DNA from: Rhodococcus sp. W8901
GTDB lineage: Bacteria > Actinomycetota > Actinomycetes > Mycobacteriales > Mycobacteriaceae
Assembly: GCF_013348805.1 (NCBI RefSeq)
Contig: NZ_CP054690.1
Span: 1,302,001-1,366,000 of the forward strand
Length of the DNA stretch: 64,000 nt
Reading direction: 5' to 3'
Under the pieces are notes generated by a model. That model was not told the DNA's origin. It ran no database searches and was given only the letters and a program-made list of their open reading frames with translations. Each line of letters begins with the position of its first letter. The stretch's first letter is position 1. Positions 37,663 to 45,670 of the stretch are shown here, one piece after another. Position numbers and translations under genes: made by a program.

Positions 37663-38025
37663 GTGTCGGACTGGTACTGCCTCGGATCGGCCGACGACTA
37701 TCGCGACGGCAAGCCGCACGCCGTGCGGGCATTCGACACCGACCTCGTGGCCTTCTCCGACCGCGCCGGCGTCATCCACCTCCTCGATTCGCGCTGCCCG
37801 CACATGGGCGCCGATCTGAGCCGAGGCCGGGTCGTCGGCGACAACATCGACTGCCCGGCCCATCTCTGGCGCTGGAACGGCAAGGGGAAGTGCGTCGGCG
37901 GCTCGCCCAAGCTCCTCCCGATCCGCGCGTGGACGACGGAGGAGCGGGAGGGCCTGCTGTACGTGCAGAAGTCCGACGCTGCGCCGACCGGTCGGCCGGT
38001 CAGGGCTTCCAACGCCTGGTGGTGA
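37663..38025 (+). CDS. Stand-alone Rieske [2Fe-2S] protein
   Basis: 120-residue Rieske domain: first cluster motif SRCPHMGADL (Cys-x-His) and second IDCPAHLWRWNGKG (Cys-x2-His), 16 residues apart as usual. The sequence around them (HMGADLSRGRVVGDNIDCPAHLWRW) resembles the N-terminal part of 3-ketosteroid 9alpha-hydroxylase-type oxygenases, but no catalytic domain follows, so it is either a ferredoxin-like carrier or a truncated oxygenase. GTG 37663 has GAAGGAG upstream. Sits between two symporter units; the 3' end overlaps a likely small minus-strand gene. Confidence 0.85.
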   Translation: MSDWYCLGSADDYRDGKPHAVRAFDTDLVAFSDRAGVIHLLDSRCPHMGADLSRGRVVGDNIDCPAHLWRWNGKGKCVGGSPKLLPIRAWTTEEREGLLYVQKSDAAPTGRPVRASNAWW

Positions 38026-38161
38026 GCGCCGCGGTGACGACACCGAGCGCGGTGCTGATCGCGATGCCGATGGCAATGTGGCGCGCGGCGCCCCGCCGTT
38101 CGTCGCGCCCGGGCGACCGTTCGGCGCACACGCCGACAGCTCGGCGTGTGACTGGCGCCAC
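38000..38161 (-). CDS. Possible small membrane protein
   Basis: 53-codon frame on the opposite strand to its neighbours: GTG 38161 with AGGAG at ideal spacing, a basic middle (RSPGRDERRGAARH), one membrane segment (IAIGIAISTALGVVTAAL) and a basic end (TTRRWKP). It fills an otherwise empty 204-bp gap and overlaps the Rieske 3' end by 26 bp. Support is only the ribosome site and the membrane-segment pattern. Confidence 0.42.
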   Translation of the reverse strand: MAPVTRRAVGVCAERSPGRDERRGAARHIAIGIAISTALGVVTAALTTRRWKP

Positions 38162-38229
38162 ATGCTTCTCCTGTGACCTGGCTCTCACTAGCGTCGCTTC
38201 GCACACCCCGCACGAACTAGGAGCGCGCA

Positions 38230-38592
38230 GTGACCACAACAGATCTCAGCTCGGGAGCGCCGCCGCAACGGCCTGCCCCCGATGCGCAGGCCTTCGTCGA
38301 GATGCAGGCGAGCCCCGAGTTCCAGGATCTGCGACGCCGCCTGCGGCGCTTCGTCTTCCCGATGACCGCGTTCTTCCTCACGTGGTACTTCGTGTACGTC
38401 CTGCTCGCGACGTACGCGTCGGACTTCATGGCCACCAAGGTCTTCGGCAACGTCAACCTCGGCATCGTGCTCGGCCTCGGCCAGTTCGTGACGACGTTCG
38501 TCATCACCGCCCTGTACGTGAAGTTCGCGAACCGGGAACTCGATCCGCGCTCGGCAGCGATCCGCGAGGAACTGGAAGGACCGGCACAGTGA
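38230..38592 (+). CDS. DUF485 domain membrane protein
   Basis: 120-residue DUF485 protein: cytoplasmic N-terminus, SPEFQDLRRRLRRFVFPMTAFFLTWYFVYVLLATYASDFM (first membrane segment with the family signature) and VNLGIVLGLGQFVTTFVITALYVKFANRELDP (second). DUF485 genes nearly always precede cation/acetate symporters and help their assembly or activity. GTG 38230; stop overlaps the actP start (GTGA). Promoter probably within 38162-38229. Confidence 0.92.
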   Translation: MTTTDLSSGAPPQRPAPDAQAFVEMQASPEFQDLRRRLRRFVFPMTAFFLTWYFVYVLLATYASDFMATKVFGNVNLGIVLGLGQFVTTFVITALYVKFANRELDPRSAAIREELEGPAQ

Positions 38593-40241
38593 TCACCACC
38601 CTCGTCCAGGCGGCGCCTGCGGCACCGGCCGCCGATGTCGGCAACCCGCTGTTCAACATCGCGATCTTCGTGACGTTCGTCGTCGGCACCATGACGCTGG
38701 TGATCCGGGCCAGTCGGACCACGAAGAAGGCGTCGGACTTCTATACCGGCGGCGGCCAGTTCTCCGGCCCGCAGAACGGATTCGCGATCGCCGGCGACTA
38801 CCTGTCGGCGGCGTCGTTCCTCGGTATCGCCGGCGCGATCGCCGTGTACGGCTACGACGGCTTCCTGTACTCCATCGGCTTCCTCGTCGCATGGCTGGTC
38901 GCGCTGCTCCTGGTGGCCGAACTGCTGCGCAACACAGGACGTTTCACGATGGCCGACGTGCTCAGTTTCCGGCTGAAGCAGCGACCGGTGCGGATGGCGG
39001 CGGCGCTGTCGACGCTCGTCGTCTCGCTGTTCTACCTGCTCGCCCAGATGGCCGGCGCGGGCGGACTGGTCGCACTCCTGTTGAACATCAAGGACTTCGC
39101 GGGCCAGGCGGTCGTGGTCGCGGTGGTCGGTGTCCTGATGATCGTGTACGTGCTGATCGGCGGCATGAAGGGCACGACGTACGTGCAGATGGTCAAGGCC
39201 GTCCTGCTCATCGCCGGCGCCGGAATCATGTTCGTGCTGGTGCTGTTCGCGGTGAAGGGCAACTTCTCGCAGTTGCTCGCCGACGCGCAGAACATGGTCA
39301 ACGGCTCGGCCAACGAGGCCGTCGCCGGCCGGGACGTGCTCGCGCCCGGTGCCAAGTACGGCATCAGCGACATGTCGCGGCTGGACTTCCTGTCGCTGGG
39401 CATCGCGCTGGTCCTCGGCACCGCGGGTCTGCCGCACGTGTTGATGCGCTTCTACACGGTGCCGACCGCGAAGGAGGCCCGGCGCTCGGTGACGTGGGCG
39501 ATCGGCTTGATCGGCGCGTTCTACCTGTTCACGCTCGTCCTCGGGTACGGCGCCGCGAAGATGGTCGGCCCGGACAAGATCCTCGCCGCCCCGGGCAAGG
39601 AGAACTCGGCGGCGCCGCTGCTCGCCTTCGAACTCGGCGGCACGATCTTCCTCGGCATCATCTCCGCGGTCGCGTTCGCGACGATCCTCGCCGTCGTCGC
39701 CGGACTGGCGATCACCGCGTCCGCATCGTTCGCGCACGACATCTACGCCAGCGTCATCAAGCGCGGCAAGGCGTCGGAGGAGGAGCAGGTCCGGGTCTCG
39801 CGGATCACCGTGGTGGTCATCGGCGTCGTCGCGATCGTCCTCGGCATCCTCGCGATGGGGCAGAACATCGCGTTCCTCGTCGCCCTGGCCTTCGCGGTCG
39901 CCGCTTCCGCGAATCTGCCGACGCTGCTGTACTCGCTGTTCTGGAAGAAGTTCAACACCACCGGCGCGCTGTTCAGCATCTACGGTGGACTCATCAGCTG
40001 CCTGCTGCTCATCGTGTTCTCCCCGGCGGTCTCGGGTGCCAAGTCGTCGATGTTCCCGGACGCCGACTTCGCATGGTTCCCGCTGGCCAACCCCGGCATC
40101 GTGTCGATCCCGCTCGCGTTCGTCCTCGGCATCGTCGGCACCTACGTCGGCCGCAACAAGCTCGAGGACCCGTTCAAGCAGGCCGAGATGGAGGTCCGCT
40201 CGCTCACCGGCGTCGGCGTCGAGAAGGCCGTCTCGCACTAG
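38589..40241 (+). CDS. actP: Cation/acetate symporter ActP-like
   Basis: 550-residue SSS-family symporter: DFYTGGGQFSGPQNGFAIAGDYLSAASFLGIAGAIAVYGYDG, then LGTAGLPHVLMRFYTVPTAKEARRSVTWAIGLIGAFYL, the ActP signature, with about 13 membrane segments. Coupled to DUF485 by a 4-bp overlap. Imports acetate or related monocarboxylates with Na+ or H+. A strong hairpin at 40251-40288 ends the unit. Likely controlled by the LytS/LytTR pair upstream. Confidence 0.93.
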   Translation: MITTLVQAAPAAPAADVGNPLFNIAIFVTFVVGTMTLVIRASRTTKKASDFYTGGGQFSGPQNGFAIAGDYLSAASFLGIAGAIAVYGYDGFLYSIGFLVAWLVALLLVAELLRNTGRFTMADVLSFRLKQRPVRMAAALSTLVVSLFYLLAQMAGAGGLVALLLNIKDFAGQAVVVAVVGVLMIVYVLIGGMKGTTYVQMVKAVLLIAGAGIMFVLVLFAVKGNFSQLLADAQNMVNGSANEAVAGRDVLAPGAKYGISDMSRLDFLSLGIALVLGTAGLPHVLMRFYTVPTAKEARRSVTWAIGLIGAFYLFTLVLGYGAAKMVGPDKILAAPGKENSAAPLLAFELGGTIFLGIISAVAFATILAVVAGLAITASASFAHDIYASVIKRGKASEEEQVRVSRITVVVIGVVAIVLGILAMGQNIAFLVALAFAVAASANLPTLLYSLFWKKFNTTGALFSIYGGLISCLLLIVFSPAVSGAKSSMFPDADFAWFPLANPGIVSIPLAFVLGIVGTYVGRNKLEDPFKQAEMEVRSLTGVGVEKAVSH

Positions 40242-40250
40242 TTCCACCCC

Positions 40251-40288
40251 GCTGTGCCTCGTGTCGCGCTCGCGGCACGAGGCACAGC
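40251..40288 (+). terminator. Terminator hairpin after actP
   Basis: Perfect 13-bp stem GCTGTGCCTCGTG / CACGAGGCACAGC beginning 10 bp after the stop; the 12-nt loop is itself GC-rich and can pair further. Confidence 0.8.
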
Positions 40289-40328
40289 TGTCGTGTACGT
40301 CACCTTTCTGATTGGTTACGATCCGTCA

Positions 40329-40760
40329 ATGGCGAAGCTGAAGGTGTCGATCGACGTCCCCATGAGTCCCGAGGACGCGTGGACCAAGGCGTCTGATCTC
40401 GACGGATTCGAGCAGTGGCTCAGCATCCACGAGGGATGGCGCAGCGAACTGCCCGCCGAGCTGAGCGCCGGCACCACGATCAGTTCGGTCGTCACGGTCA
40501 AGGGACTGCGCAATCGGGTGAAGTGGACGTTGAAGCAGTACAACCCGCCACGCAGCCTGGTCCTGAAGGGGGACGGCAAGGGCGGCGTCAAGCTGGGGCT
40601 GGTCCTGAGTGTCGATCAGGCGGCCGCGGGTGCCAAGGTCGCCCTCGACATCGATCTCGGCGGTGCGCCACTGTTCGGCCCCATCGGCTCCGGCGTGGCG
40701 AAGGCGCTGCGCGGCGACATCGAAAGCTCCCTGCAGAAGTTCGTCACCCTGTACGCCTGA
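40329..40760 (+). CDS. SRPBCC family protein, Rv0910-like toxin homologue
   Basis: 143-residue START/SRPBCC-fold protein. MAKLKVSIDVPMSPEDAWTKASDLDGFEQWLSIHEGWRSELP and GLRNRVKWTLKQYNPPRSLVLKGDGKGGVKLGL and GGAPLFGPIGSGVAKALRGDIESSLQKF closely follow M. tuberculosis Rv0910, which is growth-inhibitory and neutralised by Rv0909. Here it lies nearly 10 kb from the Rv0909-like gene (30436), with its own upstream region. ATG 40329. Toxin activity is inferred; lipid binding is the fold's general property. Confidence 0.85.
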   Translation: MAKLKVSIDVPMSPEDAWTKASDLDGFEQWLSIHEGWRSELPAELSAGTTISSVVTVKGLRNRVKWTLKQYNPPRSLVLKGDGKGGVKLGLVLSVDQAAAGAKVALDIDLGGAPLFGPIGSGVAKALRGDIESSLQKFVTLYA

Positions 40761-40829
40761 TTCGGCGGTACCCGTCCGTTCACCCCGCCCACCAGCGCTC
40801 CCTGTGCTTTCCCTGGAGGTCTCGAAGCC

Positions 40830-42476
40830 ATGGCCGGTCGTCACAGCGCGTCGCGCACGAAATCGAAATCGAAATCGAAATCGACATCGCCCGTCGTCAA
40901 GTACGGCGCGGTCGGTCTCGCCGCGCTGGTCGTCGTGGGCGCCGGCGGCTACTTCGTATTCGACCGACTGGGCGGCGGCGGATGCGACTCGACCACCGAG
41001 TACGTGGTGGCGGCCGACCCGTCGATCGCCCCCGTGCTCACCGCCGTCACCACCGAGGCGTCCGCGGAGGACCTCGGTTGCCGCAGCTTTCGAATCGAAG
41101 CGGCGTCCGGCATGGATCCGCTCGGGGCGCCCGGACAGCAGGGCGGACCGGATCTGTGGATTCCGGATTCGACGCAGTGGGTCGCCAAGGCCAGCAGCGG
41201 AACGGGAACCCTGTTCGACGTCGCGGCCACATCCGTCGCGGCCACTCCGGTGGTCATCGCGGCGCGCGAGTCGGAAATGCCGTTCTTCGCGACGTGGACG
41301 AGCGCGCTGCAACTGCCCGGGCTGCGGATCGGTGATCCGCTGACGAGCAGCGTCTCGGTCGCGCCCATCGTCGGGGCGCTCTCGGAGGCGGCCGCCGGTA
41401 CCGTCGCCGCCGACGCCGTGCCCGGCGCACTCGTCCCGATCGCACAGGCGCAGGCCGCCAACATGCACCAGACCGACGCCTCCGCGCGGTTCGCGGCCGT
41501 CACCGCAGACGGCGGCATCGCGATCGCTACCGAACAGCAGGTGGCGGCGCACAACCAGGACGACGCGCCGACGAAGCTGGCGGTGACGGTCCCGAACACG
41601 GGTGCGGTGTTCCTCGACTACCCGGTGGTGGCGACGGCATCGGGCACCGAGCACGCCGACGCGCGAGCGGCCGGAGTCGCGCTGGCCGAGGTGATGGGGA
41701 CAGAATCGGGACGGGTCGCCTTGTCGCAGAGCGGGTTCCGTGGACCCGATCGGGCTCCGCTCGACGCCGGTCGCGGCGTCGGGGAGGCCACCGTACTGAC
41801 CGTCTCCGATCCCGCCGCCACGGCCCAGGTGCTCCGGCGCTACGCCGTGCTGGCGCTGCCGTCGCGCGCACTGGTGGTCGAGGACGTCTCGGGTTCGATG
41901 GCCGAGACGGCCGGCCCCGACACCCGGATCGCATTGACGGTGCAGGCCAGTGAGACCGGCGCCATGCTGTTCCCGGACAACGCGCAGCTGGGTCTGTGGG
42001 CGTTCTCGATCGGGCTCGGCGGAAACGGGAAGGACTACAAGGAACTGGCGCCGATCCGGCGGATGGACGAGATGGTCGACGGGGTGAGTCACCGGCAGCG
42101 GATGACCGACGCCGTCCGGATGCTGCCGTCTCTGGTCAAGGGCGGGACCGGGCTCTACGACACCACACTCGCGGCGTTCCGGAACGTCAAGGAGGGGTAC
42201 GACCCGAGCGCGATCAACAGCGTCATCCTCCTCACCGACGGCGCCAACGAGGATCCGTCGAGCATCTCGCTCGACGAATTGCTGGCGACGTTGAAGCGGG
42301 AGCAGGATCCTGCGCGTCCGGTCATCATCGTCACGATCGGCATCACCGACGACGCCGATGCGGCGGTCCTGCAGAAGATCTCGGCAGCGACCGGCGGAAC
42401 CAGCCACATCGCGCGTACCCCGGCCGAGATCCCCGGGGTCTTCGTCGACGCGATGCGCAGTCGCGCCACGAGCTGA
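40830..42476 (+). CDS. Membrane-anchored VWA domain protein with substrate-binding domain
   Basis: 548-residue protein: short Lys/Ser-rich cytoplasmic end, one membrane segment (YGAVGLAALVVVGAGGYFVF, residues about 25-44), then an extracytoplasmic periplasmic-binding-protein-like domain (TTEYVVAADPSIAPVLTAVT to MGTESGRVALSQSGFR), then a VWA domain with MIDAS motif VEDVSGSMAETAG and later LLTDGANEDPSSISLDELLATL. The N-terminal KSKSKSKS is encoded by a hexanucleotide repeat (40860-40883). ATG 40830 with GGAGG. Such proteins occur in actinobacterial envelopes, role unknown; metal-dependent adhesion or substrate sensing is possible. Confidence 0.88.
   Translation: MAGRHSASRTKSKSKSKSTSPVVKYGAVGLAALVVVGAGGYFVFDRLGGGGCDSTTEYVVAADPSIAPVLTAVTTEASAEDLGCRSFRIEAASGMDPLGAPGQQGGPDLWIPDSTQWVAKASSGTGTLFDVAATSVAATPVVIAARESEMPFFATWTSALQLPGLRIGDPLTSSVSVAPIVGALSEAAAGTVAADAVPGALVPIAQAQAANMHQTDASARFAAVTADGGIAIATEQQVAAHNQDDAPTKLAVTVPNTGAVFLDYPVVATASGTEHADARAAGVALAEVMGTESGRVALSQSGFRGPDRAPLDAGRGVGEATVLTVSDPAATAQVLRRYAVLALPSRALVVEDVSGSMAETAGPDTRIALTVQASETGAMLFPDNAQLGLWAFSIGLGGNGKDYKELAPIRRMDEMVDGVSHRQRMTDAVRMLPSLVKGGTGLYDTTLAAFRNVKEGYDPSAINSVILLTDGANEDPSSISLDELLATLKREQDPARPVIIVTIGITDDADAAVLQKISAATGGTSHIARTPAEIPGVFVDAMRSRATS
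40860..40883 (+). repeat. Hexanucleotide tandem repeat (AAATCG)x4
   Basis: Four perfect copies of AAATCG, followed by one copy with a single change (ACATCG), inside the VWA gene just before the membrane segment. Each unit encodes Lys-Ser, so slippage would change length without breaking the frame. Confidence 0.85.
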
Positions 42477-42520
42477 ACGCGCGCAGGGTGGGCGGCGAGG
42501 GATCGCCGCCCACCCTGACG

Positions 42521-43168
42521 TCACGCGAGTGGCGCGTCCGTCGCGGCGCGAACCTGCTCCTCGTCGACCCCCGGAGCGCATTCCACGAGAACCAGCCCGG
42601 ACTCGGTCACGTCGATCACCGCGAGGTCGGTGATGATCCGGTTCACCACCGCACGCCCAGTCAGCGGCAACGTGCACCGTTCGACGATCTTCGACGAGCC
42701 TTCCTTGTCCGTGTGCTCCATGAGCACAATGACCCGGCGCGCGCCGTGCACGAGATCCATCGCGCCGCCCATGCCCTTGACCATCTTCCCGGGCACCATC
42801 CAGTTCGCCAGGTCGCCGGTGGCGGAGACCTGCATCCCGCCCAGCACGGCGGTGTCGATGTGACCGCCGCGGATCATGCCGAAGCTGGTAGCGGAGTCGA
42901 AGAACGACGCACCGTCGTTGACGGTGACGGTCTCCTTGCCGGCGTTGATCAGGTCCGCGTCGACGGCGTCCTCGGTGGGGTAGGGGCCGGTGCCCAGGAC
43001 GCCGTTCTCGCTGTGCAGGGTGACCTCGACGCCGTCGGGCAGGTGGTTCGGGATCAGGGTCGGCAGACCGATGCCGAGATTGACGTATTCACCGGTGGTC
43101 AGTTCCTGCGCGGCACGCGCGGCCATCAGCTCGCGGGTCCACCCGACGGTCTCCACGACTGCGGTCAT
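42521..43168 (-). CDS. scoB: 3-oxoacid CoA-transferase subunit B
   Basis: 215-residue beta subunit of a succinyl-CoA:3-oxoacid CoA-transferase: [25 protein letters not shown], catalytic Glu in [14 protein letters not shown], then [40 protein letters not shown] and CTLPLTG. Start overlaps the subunit A stop (ATGA). It activates acetoacetate or another 3-oxoacid with CoA from succinyl-CoA. In this locus the likely substrate is the acetoacetate released by the BKACE enzyme at 49050. Confidence 0.93.
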   Translation of the reverse strand: MTAVVETVGWTRELMAARAAQELTTGEYVNLGIGLPTLIPNHLPDGVEVTLHSENGVLGTGPYPTEDAVDADLINAGKETVTVNDGASFFDSATSFGMIRGGHIDTAVLGGMQVSATGDLANWMVPGKMVKGMGGAMDLVHGARRVIVLMEHTDKEGSSKIVERCTLPLTGRAVVNRIITDLAVIDVTESGLVLVECAPGVDEEQVRAATDAPLA

Positions 43169-43941
43169 CGTGCGTCCTCCTTCACGGCCGAGACGGTCCG
43201 CTTCTCGATCTTCTTGTCCTGCTGTCCGATATGCACGATGCGGTCGACGTAGATGCCCGGCAGATGTACCTGCTCGGGGTCGAGCTCGCCGGCCTCGACA
43301 ATGACCTCCACCTGCGCGATACACACCCGGCCCGCCATCGCAGCCAGCGGGTTGAAGTTCATCGCGGCCTTGTTGAAGACGAGGTTGCCTTCCGTGTCCG
43401 CGACCATGGCGTGCACCAATGAGAAGTCGGCGACGATGGACTCCTCCAGCACGAACTGCTTGCTGCCGAAGGCGCCACCGAACTCGCGAACCTCCTTCGG
43501 GGGAGAGGCGATCGCGACGGAACCGTCGGCGGCGTACCGCCACGGCAGCCCACCCTCGGAGATCGGCGTGCCTACCCCGGACGGTGTGAAGAAGGCCGGG
43601 ATTCCGGCGCCGCCGGCACGGAGCTTCTCCGCGAGGGTGCCCTGCGGGGTCAGCTCCACCTCGAGTTCACCGGACAGGTACTGCCGTGCGAACTCCTTGT
43701 TCTCCCCGACATAGGACGCTGTGACGCGCCGAATCCTTCTGTCTTCGAGGAGTATCCCGAGTCCGTGCCCGTCGGTTCCACAGTTGTTCGAGAACACCTC
43801 GAAGTCCGTTGCCGTGTGTGCCGCGAGGGCGGCGATCAGCACGTCCGGGATTCCGCACAGTCCGAACCCACCGACGGCTAGGGACGCCCCGGACGGGATG
43901 TCGGCGACAGCGTCGGCCGCCGATGCGTAGATCTTGGTCAT
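43165..43941 (-). CDS. scoA: 3-oxoacid CoA-transferase subunit A
   Basis: 258-residue alpha subunit: [103 protein letters not shown], all typical. ATG 43941 with AAGG upstream. It lies 40 bp after the MFS gene on the same strand and is coupled to subunit B. Together they form the heteromeric enzyme. Confidence 0.94.
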   Translation of the reverse strand: MTKIYASAADAVADIPSGASLAVGGFGLCGIPDVLIAALAAHTATDFEVFSNNCGTDGHGLGILLEDRRIRRVTASYVGENKEFARQYLSGELEVELTPQGTLAEKLRAGGAGIPAFFTPSGVGTPISEGGLPWRYAADGSVAIASPPKEVREFGGAFGSKQFVLEESIVADFSLVHAMVADTEGNLVFNKAAMNFNPLAAMAGRVCIAQVEVIVEAGELDPEQVHLPGIYVDRIVHIGQQDKKIEKRTVSAVKEDAR

Positions 43942-43981
43942 GAGTACCTTTCCGTCTCCGACTGTCTCGGTGGTCGCTGGG

Positions 43982-45343
43982 TCAGGCGGACGCAGTGCTC
44001 TGCGATGCGAGCTTGCGCATTCCTGCCGGGTAGAGGCGCTTGCCGACGAGCAGCGCGACGATGGCAGCGATGTAGAAGAGCGGGGCCAGGCTGAGGGACT
44101 CGAGAAGTCCCAGTCGATCGGCGAGGATGCCGATGACGAAGGGGCCCAACGCCAATCCGAGAACATTGTTGGCGATGGTGAGTGTACCGAGTGCCGACGA
44201 GCGGACAGATTCGTGGGTGAGGCTGGCGACCATGGCCGCAGTCGGGCCCGAGCAGCCGGCCGAGAAGAAGGCGCCGATGCCGAGCAGGATCAGCTGGGGT
44301 GCGCCGGTGCCCAACCGGAAGGCGACACCGAGCGCCACGAGTGAGATGACGCAGAACGCGACTGCGGTCATCCACTTGCGTGCCGGGTTGTTACGGCTCA
44401 CCCGGTCGGTGATCATGCCGCACACGACCATTCCCGTGCCGACCAACAGGACGAACAGTGCGGCGACCCCGGCCGCCTTGTCGAGCGCCATACCGTAGTA
44501 CCGGTTGAAGAAGCTGGGCGTCCACGACAGCAGGACGGCCGCGGTGAACATCTGGAATCCGCCGGCGAGGTAAGCACACCACACGGCAGGGTTCGTGAAC
44601 AGCGTGGACACGGGGACCCGGATCACCGGGGCGGACGGCGCGGAGCCGTCGGACGGGGCGACGGGTTCGTCGTGCACGGCGTACTTTGCGAGCCGGGACT
44701 CGGTGACCACGGCCCGGAACAGTGCGACGAGGATGAGTCCCAGCACAGCCATCGCGGTGAACGACCAGCGCCACCCGACGTTGACGGCGATTACACCACC
44801 GAGCGAGACGCCGACCACAGAACCGAAGGATCCGCCGGCCATGAAGGCGCCGCTCAACGACGAGTGCAGACGCGGGGAGAACACGCTCAGGACGACCGCG
44901 ATACCGACGCTGCCGTATGCGGCCTCGCCCACCCCGACGAAGAACCGCGCCGCCAGCATCTGCTCGAAGTTGGACGCGATCGCGCAGCACAGGGTTGCGA
45001 TGCTCCACATCACGGCCATCAGCACCAGGCTTCTGACTCGTCCCCACCGGTCGGCGAGCAGCGACAGCGGGAAGGTCAGGAGCCCGACCATCAGAGCAAC
45101 CACGCTCGTGAGCGAGGCGAGCTGGGAATCGGACAGCGACCAATCGGCCTTCAGCATCGGGAAGACAGCGCTGAGGACCTGTCGGGACATGTAGTCCGAC
45201 AGCAGCAACGCGAAGGCGAGGCCGGCCACGATCCACGGGTACATCCGGCTGCGGCGATTGCTACGTCCGGAGTCGACGGTCTCGGTGTGCGGTGCGTTGG
45301 TGCTTTCGACCGGCTGGTCGGTCAGAGTGGGAGGCAGTCCCAT
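43982..45343 (-). CDS. MFS transporter (aromatic acid/carboxylate importer-like)
   Basis: 453-residue major facilitator with 12 membrane segments in two halves. Motif A appears as SLLADRWGRVRSLVLMA; TM1 has LLSDYMSRQVLSAVFPMLKADWSLSDSQLASL, typical of the ACS/UhpC-NarK-like importers of organic anions. The loop between the halves (RLAKYAVHDEPVAPSDGSAPSAP) is cytoplasmic. Placed between a small peptide gene and the CoA-transferase and transcribed with them, it probably imports the substrate of the locus. Confidence 0.9.
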   Translation of the reverse strand: MGLPPTLTDQPVESTNAPHTETVDSGRSNRRSRMYPWIVAGLAFALLLSDYMSRQVLSAVFPMLKADWSLSDSQLASLTSVVALMVGLLTFPLSLLADRWGRVRSLVLMAVMWSIATLCCAIASNFEQMLAARFFVGVGEAAYGSVGIAVVLSVFSPRLHSSLSGAFMAGGSFGSVVGVSLGGVIAVNVGWRWSFTAMAVLGLILVALFRAVVTESRLAKYAVHDEPVAPSDGSAPSAPVIRVPVSTLFTNPAVWCAYLAGGFQMFTAAVLLSWTPSFFNRYYGMALDKAAGVAALFVLLVGTGMVVCGMITDRVSRNNPARKWMTAVAFCVISLVALGVAFRLGTGAPQLILLGIGAFFSAGCSGPTAAMVASLTHESVRSSALGTLTIANNVLGLALGPFVIGILADRLGLLESLSLAPLFYIAAIVALLVGKRLYPAGMRKLASQSTASA

Positions 45344-45398
45344 GGGTGCTCCTAAAGCGACAGGAGTGGTGGAGGCGGGTGTGCGCGACGACGGACGG

Positions 45399-45509
45399 TT
45401 ACGTCGGCGGGGGCACGGGAGCGGCGGTATCGGCTGCGGACTCGAAAGCCGCCAGCTGCTGCATACGGTCGATCGCCGGAGGGGGTGTCGGCTCGGGGTT
45501 CGTGGTCAT
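45399..45509 (-). CDS. Small Pro-rich peptide upstream of MFS gene
   Basis: 36-codon frame (MTTNPEPTPPPAIDRMQQLAAFESAADTAAPVPPPT) from ATG 45509 to 45399, 55 bp before the MFS start and downstream of the AraC-site motif. Pro-rich ends flank one short helix; no membrane segment. The ribosome site is weak. Reasons to list it are position at the head of the operon and natural composition; it may be a leader peptide or a small transporter partner. Confidence 0.42.
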   Translation of the reverse strand: MTTNPEPTPPPAIDRMQQLAAFESAADTAAPVPPPT

Positions 45510-45615
45510 GGCGGCACTCGTTTCACGGCGGTCGAAATGGATGTGATGCGAGATACGGCTCGCTTGAAAGGTGGCGCAGATCACGTTATCCGGACTTGGC
45601 GGTTCGTGGTTATCC

Positions 45616-45647
45616 CTCGGGGACGCAGTTCTTTGCATTTCGGGACA
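45616..45647 (-). promoter_or_regulatory. Probable AraC-regulator site, MFS-scoAB arm
   Basis: Two-part motif on the minus strand: TGTCCCGAAATG, then 2 nt, AAGAA, 4 nt, then GTCCC, 1 nt, GAG. The half-sites begin with the same GTCCC and are about two helical turns apart, as AraC-type direct repeats are. The same motif with identical spacing precedes the other arm at 46793-46824. It lies 107 bp from the small-peptide start. Confidence 0.72.
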
Positions 45648-45670
45648 GATGTCGGATTTGTCGCGCGCTG

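Noticed and set aside
35623-38163. 846-codon minus-strand open frame opposite the symporter and Rieske genes
   Set aside because: Extreme Arg/His/Pro composition, no domain pattern; it is the antisense shadow of two well-supported genes in a GC-rich genome. The same applies to 38217-40247, 54190-56457 and 61630-63747 on the minus strand.
38165-38200. CRP/GlxR site (TGTGA-N6-TCACA) upstream of DUF485-actP
   Set aside because: TGTGA and TCAC half-sites occur but the spacing is two bases too long.
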